A stretch of DNA of 45,573 bases from Brachionus koreanus. Its lineage: Eukaryota; Rotifera; Eurotatoria; Ploima; Brachionidae. The stretch lies in assembly GCA_016987375.1 (NCBI GenBank), contig PJRA01000216.1, forward strand, positions 2,087,525 to 2,133,097, given 5' to 3'. The translations under genes and the position numbers were made by a program. Below are positions 1-8,989 of the stretch, one piece after another. The first letter of the stretch is position 1; the number at the start of each line of letters is the position of its first letter. The notes under the pieces are model-generated. The model saw only the letters and a program-made list of their open reading frames with translations. It had not been told where the DNA came from and searched no databases.

Positions 1-924
1 AGTAATACTAGAAGCGAAAAATTTGAAAAAAATGGATGTTGGTGGTTTGTCAGGTAAATATAGTTTTATAAATAAAAAAAATAAAAGTAATTCATTAAAA
101 AAAAATGATAACTATCCATTAATCAGATCCATATGTTAAATTAAACCTTTTTAAAAATGGCAAACGCATTCAAAAAAAGAAAACTTCCATTAAGACTAAC
201 ACCTTAAACCCGTATTTCAACGAGTCGTTTACGTTTATTAAACTAAACACATATGACATAAGGGTAATTTAAAAACTAATCATAGGCGCTCTCTTTAACT
301 ATTTGTTGCTTAATTAACTTTTTATTTGATTAAAATCAGCTCAATTGCTTTAATTTATTATTTAACTTTTTTTTTTTAATTTTTATAGATCCTTATGTTA
401 AAATATCTCTCATGATGGGTGGTAAGCGTATTAAAAAAAAGAAAACATCAATTAAAAAGTGTACTCTAAATCCATACTACAATGAGTCTTTTTCGTTTGA
501 AGTACCATTTGAGCAAATTCAGGTTTGTAATTAGAATAAAAGAGAACCGAAATTCTGACCCATTGTGACTGAGTGTTCTAAATTGTATTTATTTTATGTT
601 CAAGAGAAGAAGAAAATAAAAAAAAATAAAAAAATTATCAAAATTATTTTCTTTTTCTCTCTGCTTTATATTCGTAGATTAGTGTAGATTTTAGTGTCTA
701 AATATTTTTTTACTAATTATATTTATTCATAGAAAGTTACTTTGATTGTGACGGTTGTTGACTACGACAGAATCGGAACATCCGATCCAATTGGAAAAGT
801 GGTCCTTGGATGTAGTGCACAAGGCTCTGAGTTGCGACACTGGGGCGATATGCTTGCTTCGCCTAGACGACCAATAGCCATGTGGCACACTCTCAAAGAT
901 CCTGAGGACGGCAAACCTAGTTAG
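1..924 (+). CDS. SYT1: Synaptotagmin-1-like protein, C-terminal part (C2B domain), 5' end outside the window
   Basis: Synaptic-vesicle Ca2+ sensor for neurotransmitter release; this is the C2B domain and the stop codon. Exons seen: 1-53 (reads from base 2, [17 protein letters not shown]), then one of two alternative exons (127-263 or 389-522), then 733-924 ending in TAG. All junctions are GT-AG and keep frame. Ca2+-coordinating aspartates of C2B are visible: the D in KKMDVGGLS, the D created at the splice junction (DPYVK), and [11 protein letters not shown] in the last exon. The polybasic strand is KRIKKKKT, and the signature ELRHWGDML with [11 protein letters not shown] follows. The C-terminus is short, ending KDPEDGKPS. 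This is the synaptotagmin-1/2 class by family knowledge. The N-terminal membrane anchor and C2A are upstream of the window. The gene is convergent with the anoctamin on the other strand, with 433 bp between stop codons. Confidence 0.95.
127..263 (+). CDS. SYT1: Synaptotagmin alternative C2B exon A
   Basis: 137-nt exon bounded by AG before 127 and GTAATT after 263. It reads [20 protein letters not shown] and continues [12 protein letters not shown] before ending IKLNTYDIR. It aligns residue for residue with the next exon at 389-522, so the two are tandem duplicates. The polybasic strand is KRIQKKKT here, one lysine fewer than in exon B, and the last nine residues are unrelated to the FEVPFEQIQ end of exon B. 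Both exons begin by completing a codon with the last base of exon 1-53 and both end on a codon boundary, so either one alone keeps frame. Including both shifts the frame and meets a TGA within exon B. Confidence 0.85.
389..522 (+). CDS. SYT1: Synaptotagmin alternative C2B exon B (canonical type)
   Basis: 134-nt exon bounded by TTTTATAG and GTTTGT. It reads [20 protein letters not shown], then [12 protein letters not shown] and EVPFEQIQ, which is the canonical animal synaptotagmin-1 form. It has the full KKKK polybasic patch used for PIP2/SNARE binding in known family members. Confidence 0.9.
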
Positions 925-1357
925 ACAAGTTGATGCGCCATTAAGTAGAACTAAAATATTTTATGTTATGTTTAATGTTCGAACAAAAATCTCATCAAAC
1001 AACAACTAAATGAAGTTGATGAAATCTAATAGAAAAACCCGAATTAGAACTTATTTCTAGTCATTCATTTCTAAGGACTTATTTTTTTGTTTGCTTTTCA
1101 TTTTTTTTTTAAATGCAAATTTTTTTGTGACTTCAGTTCTAACCCGATACTTGCGGACTAAATTTTATTTAGTTCAGAATATTGTTGTATTTTTTTTTTA
1201 GTAATTGATTAATTAAATATTTTCCTTATCTAAAATTCCAATTATAAAATGACCCATCAAAATTTTATTATTATTTTTATTTATTTAAAATAATCATTAT
1301 TCTGAAATTATATTTAATTAATTAAATAAATTAAAATTGACAAAAATTAAATGAATT
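925..1357. other. Convergent 3' intergenic region (synaptotagmin / anoctamin)
   Basis: AT-rich 3' flank shared by two genes that face each other. It contains several AAATAAA-like strings (around 1321-1330) that could serve as poly(A) signals for the + gene. I see no coding sequence here. Confidence 0.6.
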
Positions 1358-4300
1358 TTATTTGCAATTTTGTATTAGGTCGACAATTATCTCACTTTTA
1401 GAGTTGGATGCATCCAACTTTAATTTCTGCATGATTAAAAATTTCTCTTTTTTCAACTTTAGATCCAAATGACGAGGCATATCAGTAACCGACTGTTCAA
1501 TGTATTTTTGAATCCATTGAACCACATTCTTGAATTAAAAAAAAATTAAATTGAAAAACTAAAAATTTCATAAAATACTTGATATAGAACAACAAAGGCC
1601 AGTTTGTAGCAAAAAAGCTTGTACAAATGAAGTGTGTCCTCTCTTAGTTCACCATGGTATTTTGATTCGAAATAAGCACAGGTCAAATTATTCGATGAGA
1701 TTCTTGAATAGAGCAAATTAGCTTTTGTAAAGCCATCTATTGTTCCATTTTCAACAAAATAAATAAATTTATCAATGAAATCTGAGGAGAATGCAATTAT
1801 TAAAGCCTTAAAAAAATTATTTAAAAAAAAATGATCTTTTTAAATATTACGCACATTTGTAAGTACTGAAAAATAGGCAACATTCTCAAGTATTTTGAAC
1901 CATATTCCAATTCCATTTACTCTTACCATGATCATTCGCCTTTACCAGACAAAAAAAAAAATTTTAAAAATATTTGAAATAACAGTTTTTAAATTTTACC
2001 TTGATTCGCATAGAAGTTTTCGAGCATTTATGCGAATAGCTAGAATATTAAATATGAAAGCGAAAATAGGTCCAAGCGGAAAAATAGCCACAAATAAATT
2101 TACAAAACCAAATTGTAGAATTAGATACAGATAGTTGTCGATAAGATTATCAGCATGATGAAGCTGATAGTCATTTTCCCACTGATTAATTGCATGAGGC
2201 AGTCCACTTTTGATAATGTTTGCAAAGCGCTTAATTCTCGGATATGCGATGTCATAGGCACTTTTTAGCATTTGTTTAGCGACAAATGTTATAAAAAGAT
2301 AGAATGCCACTTCTATATGACAACCAGTATGCGAGCACTAAACAAATAATTATTATGTTTCTATTTTAAGTGATTAATAAAATTTTTGATCTTCAATGGC
2401 ATTGTGAAATTTCATACAAAATTTCAAAACTTCTGTTCTAATGGTCAAAAATTTGTTCTGCAGATGAAACAAAGTGAAACAACTGTTTTTCACCTCCTTC
2501 GGAAGTCTGAAAATTCTGCAAAATTCCACCTAAAAAAAAATAATATTCAAAATAAAGTGATGGCATCAAATTAGTAACTTTTTAAGATGAGACTGAAGAT
2601 GAGGTGCATGTTCAAATTTTATTATAAAAAAGATTTTTTCGATTAATTCTCTGCCTCAACCTCAGCTTTCACCTCAGTCTAATTTCAAATGTTACAAATT
2701 GATGACAATACACTCTACGTATCACTTTATCATCAATATCTCAACTGATGCACAAAGATAAACGAGGTTTTATATGATTGTTATATGTCTCAGAAATAGG
2801 CATTTCTAGATACACGAATTTATGGGCATAAATAATGACTCGATTCTTAGAACAAAAATAAAAACGTATAAATTGTTAGAGCTCAAAAAATGTTAAATAA
2901 ACTATTTAAAAGTGTAATTGTGTTATTAGTGATTAAACCCTCATTACAGTCATCACTGTAAATCTCTACCAATGTGCAAAAATTTTGCGGACTTCCGCAG
3001 TACGTGAAACAACAGCTGTTTCACTTCGTTTCATTTGTAGAACAAATTTTTGACCATTAGTACGAAGGTTATAAATTTTTTTACTTATTGTACACATTGC
3101 GATCTTCAATTAAAATTTTCAAATTTTTTTAAAGCTTTTTATTAAATACATGAAATAAAATATTATCTTTTTTTGGTATCGCATTTTTTATATTTACTCC
3201 TATTCTCTAATAAGAATTAGGAGGCGGTCATATTTACGGTCAGAACGGTAACCATAAATCTTGATCGCAAATTTAGCCGGCCAAATTTAAGATTTATGGG
3301 TCTCGTAGAAAGTAGTAAAATGTGAGTTGAATAGAAAATTAAAGCCAAACATTGTCACTATAAATAATAGAAACTATTCACATATTTTGGATATACTTCA
3401 ATAAACAGTTTTAACAACAAGTGTACTGGTTAGACTTTTTTTTTTCAAGAATCTAAATGATATTTAAAAAGGCACAAAAAGAAAAAGATCATAGCTAAAA
3501 ACAAAATAAACTTAAACTCAACTCAATAAAGTGAAAAAATTAAAAAATCTAACAATTTCAATCTTTTATTTCAACTTCTTTGTTTAATTTTTGAATCATT
3601 CAAGAATTCTAATACTTGGTTGTAGAAAAAATTTTACCATAGTATGAATAAAAACGAAATAAAAAAAGCAAGCCTTAAAAATTTAAATATCCAAACCAAT
3701 ATATTCAAATTATTTAGAAAATGATTTTTATTTCGAGTGGAAATATCCTATATAAATTTTGACCCAGCAAAAGTATTGACTACTATTAGTGGGTTAGTAA
3801 AACTTGGTGTTGACCGTCTTAATGGCTGCGGAATGAAAATTTTTTTTTTTCATATACTCAATTCTTTTATCAATCGAATTTTTATATTTGAAAATTTTTA
3901 AGAATTTAATTTTGTACACGGCCATCAAAACGGTCAACACCAAGTTTTGGCATTCTAGTGCAATAAAATACCCAACACTACTCGGCAATAAAAGTTTTAT
4001 TTATGTTGGTTCAAGAGTCTGAATATTTCTTTGAATTGAATTTTATATTTCTGCGATTGATTTCTTACTATTGTTAATTTGTGTAATATTACATAAGTTT
4101 TGTTTAAAATTTTAAGTGTATCTGTTGAATTTGAATGGAGCATCAAAAAAATTAATCCAAGATTTTTTTTGCACTTATAAACAGTTGCTGAAAACATAGT
4201 GCTTCTGCTTTTGATATTCTTTCAAAAACACAAGAATTTTTTAGAAATGAATTTATAGAAAAAATTTTCATTTCCTTTCAGGTTCTAGTAATTTATTTGG

Positions 4301-7300
4301 CAAAATGAGAATAATTTTACATTTTTAAATTTTTATATTTCTAGATTTTTTGTGCAATTTTTTCAGAAAATTAAAAAAAACTCTCTCAAATTATTTGATA
4401 AACAAAAAAAATTCTCAAATATTGCACAAAAAATCTAAAAAAATAAAAATTTAAAATTATAATATTCAAGATTTTGTGAAATATTGTACAATAAAACACA
4501 ACAAAATGTTAAAATTCTTATAACTTTTCTTTTAAAAATCAAAAGTAATTTCTATAAATGCATCTATAAATGCTGCTACATTCAAAGTTTCACTATTATC
4601 TAATTATATGATCTAATCTGGTAAAACTCGGCAAACTTAGCATTAATTTTTGTTCTATTTTTTTATTTTGTACCAAATTTCACAAAACTTTTTTCAAGAA
4701 AAAAATTTAATTTAATTGAAGTAAATAATGTATTAAACTTACTGTTTCAATGTATTTTCTATTAATAAAATGAAATTTTATCCTTAAAATTAGAATATAA
4801 TTAAATTTAATAGCTAAATTTTATTTATTTTAAATCAAACCTTCCTTTCAGAAAAGCAATGTAAAATGCATGGGAGTAGTAATTAAATGCCAATATAATA
4901 AACAATTTAACAATTAAGCTTTCCTCGTACTCACTCTCAGTGCGAAACATTTCTATTTTTATTTTGTTTTTTATTAATAATTAATTAAAATCAACATTTA
5001 ATTAATTGATAAAATTAATACCCCATCTGGTAATTTTTCGTGCAGATTTTTCGTATATTTTATCAAAAAGAATTATCAGTCCGAGATTAAGAATTCCACA
5101 TGATATATTTGAAAATAACGTTGCAAAGGGTCTATTAGAAGTAAAAATGGAAATAGTGAGTTTTTAAATTTTTAGTTACCGGAGGCCTTCGGTTAAAAAA
5201 AGCATGTGATGAATGCTTAATCGAAAAAAAATGATAACAAAGTGAAAAAAAACTGCAACAAAAGCAAATAGTGTGAGTATAGTAGCTCCAGTCAGTCTTC
5301 GCAAAAAAGTCAAATATATTGGAAAGTATGGCTCGAGTTCTTGGGTTATTGGGTTGTGTATTTCTTTGGTAGCATAGAAACAATAGTCTGGACTTGGTCT
5401 TTCCTAAAAAAAATTAAAAATACTGATCAGAATTTTTAATTAATTGAAATTGTATACTTCATCTCTTTCATAGTCCAAAACACCCCAAAGATGACTTAAC
5501 TTCTTTGAATGTCGCTTCCAAAATTCGAGAAAAAAAACAGCTGTAAATTTTTGATTGAAAAGTTAATTTGTTTATTTGTTTATTTTAAATTTTACCCCAA
5601 ATATTCATAATGAGTGCGAAGAATACACTAAAAATATTGTCGAATAGCCGATTAATTTGGGTAGCCATACAAATATCGTTCAGATGCCAAGAAGTACAAT
5701 CACCACACAGTGGACACATTATTATTTCATTAGAGTTCTCTCCACAAACGAAATTACTAATTTTATTATTTTTAAAATTAGGTCAATAATTATTCAGTAA
5801 TTCATGGGCTTGTTGTTTAAATTTACTTAAAAATCTTTGTACAATCTTTATACAGTTTTTACATATAAATTAATTTTCAATTTTTTGATTGATATTCTTT
5901 TAAATTAAATAAAAATTACCAATATCTCCAAATTAAACAATTATTCTATTCTATTCTATGCTATTCCAAATGAACAGCTTTATTTAACTATTTCAACTTT
6001 TTTAAATTTAGATATTCGGCAAAATGAAAATAATTTTAATTTTTACATTTTCATATTTTTAGATTTTTGTGCAATATTTTATAAATTTTTTAATTCTTTA
6101 AATTTGTTTACCAAAAAATTTGAAGCAGTTTTTTTAATTTTCTGAAAAATTGCACAAAAAATCTAAAATTTTGAAAATATAACAATGTAAAATTATTTTC
6201 ATTTTGCCAGATATTCTGCTATTTCTGATCTGAAGCAAATTTCAATCGGATCCAAAATTCATTTCAAAAAAATACAGATAAAAATTAATTCATAGAGATA
6301 GTAATGTTAATAACGGTGCATGTCATCAATTGTGCTAACGTAATTATCCGATTGATTGACATGTCTTTAAAATAGAGTACTCTATTTTAGTGACATCTTA
6401 TTCAAAATTGAACTCTTATTTAAAAAAAATAAAAAGCAAATTTTTAATGACATGTAATTAATAGTGAAATTATTAAAAAAAATTAAAAATTTGGTTTAGC
6501 CTTTATGAGATACTGTTAAAAATGGAAAGTCAATTTTAATATAAATCTAAATGTCATTAAAGTCAGGAGTTTTTTTCAAAAAAAATTTTTTTATTCATTT
6601 TTTAGGACATGTCATTATTTCACTTAATAACATGTCATTAAATTCGGATAATTACATTATTTTTATTTTTTCTATAAACTAACTAAACTAATTTAAAAGT
6701 TTTCTAAAAAAATAAAGCAGATAGTTTGATTTGGAATTTAGGATTTTTTATCAAAAAAGAATGTTAATGATACAATTATGTGATGAAAATTATCGGATTC
6801 GAAGAAAAGATTGTTAACTATGGTGAAAAGACTATGGTTAACTATGGTTAACTATGTTGAGTCATAAAATTTTGCGTTTTTTAAAAGGTTGTGTCTATGT
6901 AATTACAAGACTTAAAGTCATATTATATGTTAAAATAAACCAAAATGAATGCTCTTCAGAATCATTTATCTAAAAAAAATTATAAAATTAAATATAACAA
7001 TGAAGATTTAAAAAATTTGGTACTTATACGTCATTATTGGGAAATAAAGTTATTAAAAAATGCAATAATTTGTAAAATATGTCTAGTGGTGTGAAATGTG
7101 TTTTAATTTGATAAACAAAGCTAGCAGACGTTGCCAAGTTGTTCCTCAAAATTTGACATATTCAACAACACATTTAAATTTTTAAGAGACTACTTAAAAT
7201 AATTCTCTAGATGAACAGTTTTTCAGACAGATTATTTTTTGTGATGTGAAGTGGATCTATTTTTGGAAATTAAAATAACAGAAATCAATGATTGGACCCA

Positions 7301-8989
7301 TCGCAACAAGTTCGGACAGTGATGAATAAAAGGACGCTTGTATAAAAAAGCAATTTTGTATGTTTGGTGAATTTCCAAGATACAATAGACAGTTTTACTA
7401 TAAATGCAGAACTTTATTCTGAAAAATTAGAACAAATGCATGTTTCACTTCTAGTAATATGCTTCTTTAGTTAACGGAAAGCTAGGAATGTTTCTTCAAA
7501 ATAACGCTAGATTTCATACATCTAGAAGAGCAATGGTCAAGGATAAAACTTCTTCTTTCAGCATACAGCTCAGATCTTTCTTCTTCTTCTTTCTTTCATT
7601 TTTTTTGGCTCAATAGATGATTTTCTTAGAAGACAGCATTTTACTAACGAAGACCAAGTTGAAGAATGGTTTCGTTAGTTTTTTTGGATCCAAAAGCCGT
7701 GAATGGTACAAGAGAAGAATCAAACTAATGACTGATAAATGTTTAAAGACAATAGAGCAAAATGGTTTATATTTTGAACAAAATAAAAAAAAGTTAAAAG
7801 AAACGCAAAATATTTTAAATCATTCTATAATATAGCAGGATTCATTTTCTTACTTTACGTCTTCATAGGTCGGATCATAATTGCCAAAGAGAAAAAATAA
7901 AATACCCAAAATCGCCATTGGAAACAACCATGTTGTATAGAAGCCTTTTTTTATCATTTTGAATTAACAAAAATATCAAGTTTTAAAATTACCTAGCCAT
8001 GCAAAATAAAAAGCAACTTTGGGTCCAAAGTAGTTTTCAATTTCTTCCAATGGTTGAAATTTGAAAATACATAACCAAGATGCCCAATGATCGTATAAAA
8101 GCTGTCTGTCAATATTGTTTTCTTTATTTTTACTTGGATAATTGAATGTACTGTAGTCAATATTTCCGTCATGAAGGGGAAACGCACTATTTAAAATGCC
8201 ATCTTTAAGTAATCTTTTTAAGCGTATGTTTTCATTTCGATTGTATGAGTGAAACCAAGATAGAACTTTTTTCAATTTTGATGTGCAAAATGAGTCTTCT
8301 TTGTAGACAATTGAGTCAAGAATTTCTTTCATTATATACTGCCTTTGACAAGTTCGAAAGTGAATATTTCTGCGCTTGATAATGTGATATTTGTGAATAT
8401 TTTCTTTTTTGAAGGTTTCTTTTTTTTCGTTTTCAATTATATTTGGCATTTTGTGATGAAAATGTTTGAATAGAGAAAATTTTTGTCTAAATTTAAGTTC
8501 GTGTTTCAGCTCAGCTTTTAGTTTCTAATTTAAAAAAAAAAAGCTTAAAATTCACCAATTTAATTAGGATTTTATTGAATTACTTTAATAGGTACTTTAA
8601 GTTTAAGACGTTCTGCTTCTTCGATTAAAACTTCCCAAGTTAAATGAAGAAGATAAAATCCAATTTCCATTTTTTCAGTTTTTATTATTTGCTTTTGGTA
8701 AAAAGATTTATTTAAACAACAATATGTTTATAAATAAAAATAAAGTTACTTCTTTTATTTGAATTCTATGTTTTTGAATAAGAAAATTAATAAAATTTTT
8801 TCTTAGCTTTGAAAAATATTCATCATGCTCTCTATAAGATAGATTTCTGCGAGTATAAACCAGTACATAGTCTTTAAAGTAAGGTTTTGAGTTTATTGGG
8901 GCCTTAATAAAAAAACTCTATTTACCTATTGTGGTTTGTCCATCATCAAATATGATTTCTTCTTCGTGTTTTAAGAGTTTCTTCATCAT
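1358..8989 (-). CDS. Anoctamin / TMEM16-family membrane protein
   Basis: Ten-helix membrane protein of the family of Ca2+-activated Cl- channels and lipid scramblases. Exons, 5' to 3' on the minus strand: 8989-8926 (uncertain), 8902-8750, 8691-8584, 8524-7993, 7944-7854, 5756-5596, 5540-5458, 5403-5180, 5131-5022, 4952-4841, 2337-2000, 1939-1855, 1806-1579, 1528-1358; about 820 codons. From 8691 to 4841, and again from 2337 to the stop, GT-AG phases agree. Landmarks in order: KPYFKDYVLVY (N-terminal dimerisation region), LTWEVLIEEAERLKLKVPIK, DRQLLYDHWASW, FGPKVAFYFAWLG, MCPLCGDC, FFSNFWKRHSKKLSHLWG, ITQELEPYFP, ILFDKIYEKSA, FNYYSHAFYIAFLKGR, ILQFGFVNLFVAIFPLGP and GIGIWFKILENV. Oddities: the Ca2+-site residues are mostly replaced (see findings); the short exon expected between 4841 and 2337 (the GYPG-type loop) was not found; and the first two exons are only 23 nt apart with clashing phases. 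Confidence 0.9.
2428..3072. repeat. Foldback / MITE-like element in anoctamin intron
   Basis: Two long inverted arms about 460 bp apart: left at about 2428-2525, right at about 2985-3072. Both carry the core CTAATGGTCAAAAATTTGTT and then a GAAAC-rich stretch, with about 80 to 90 bp recognisably paired. The interior (about 2580-2680) holds a weaker second inverted pair of AGACTGA/TCAGTCT type. It lies in the 2.5-kb anoctamin intron. No transposase is encoded. Confidence 0.7.
3252..3299. repeat. Short hairpin around GGCCGGCC-like centre
   Basis: Inverted repeat CCATAAATCTT (3252 onward) against AAGATTTATGG (ending 3299), with inner AAATTT arms and CCGGCC near the centre. It is a rare GC-containing palindrome in the AT-rich intron and may be a transposon end relic. 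Confidence 0.5.
3799..3948. repeat. 150-bp MITE with 20+ bp terminal inverted repeats
   Basis: Left end AAAACTTGGTGTTGACCGTC (3799-3818); the right end is its near-perfect inverse, ending CAAGTTTT at about 3948, and pairing continues to AATGGC/GCCATC. The interior is AT-rich and non-coding. An apparent minus-strand open frame here is produced by the repeat and is not a gene. Confidence 0.7.
4299..4464. repeat. Palindromic MITE family, copy 1 (GGCAAAATGA type)
   Basis: Starts GGCAAAATGAGAATAATTTT and contains the internal inverted pair AGATTTTTTGTGCAAT / ATTGCACAAAAAATCT. The terminal right arm is incomplete. It is the same family as the copy at 6018-6208. Confidence 0.65.
6018..6208. repeat. 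Palindromic MITE family, copy 2 (GGCAAAATGA type)
   Basis: 191-bp element that is almost entirely an inverted repeat. It begins GGCAAAATGAAAATAATTTT and ends with the inverse of the same 20 bases. The internal arms AGATTTTTGTGCAAT and ATTGCACAAAAAATCT pair. Flanks on both sides contain AGATATT (6010-6016 and from 6209), a candidate 7-bp target-site duplication. Confidence 0.7.
6340..6655. repeat. 316-bp MITE with GTAATTATCCGA termini
   Basis: Left end GTAATTATCCGATTGATTGA and right end TCGGATAATTAC, with ATTGACATGT / ACATGTCATTAA as the inner inverted pair. A diverged partial copy lies at about 15981-16145. Non-coding, in the 2.1-kb anoctamin intron. Confidence 0.65.
7300..7835 (+). pseudogene. 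Mariner-type transposase relic, copy 1
   Basis: C-terminal half of a mariner transposase in broken frames. LVNGKLGMFLQNNARFHTSR corresponds to the family QDNARPHxS segment (the catalytic-motif D reads N here). It is followed after a stop and frame changes by LKNGFVSFFGSKSREWYKRR and LMTDKCLKTIEQNGLYFEQ, which match the family ending (FFASKPKEFYRRGI..LPERWQKVIDxNGxYF, from memory of the family). The longest open piece is 7617-7835. No intact N-terminus or terminal repeats were recognised. It sits in an anoctamin intron on the opposite strand. Presumed dead. Confidence 0.75.

Noticed and set aside
3794..4197. Minus-strand frames of 64 and 66 codons
   Set aside because: The first is generated by the MITE arms at 3799-3948 and the second is low-complexity; neither resembles the missing anoctamin exon.
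7617..7835. Independent gene from the 72-codon frame
   Set aside because: It is the C-terminus of a mariner transposase relic, repeated with different mutations at 13790-14240.
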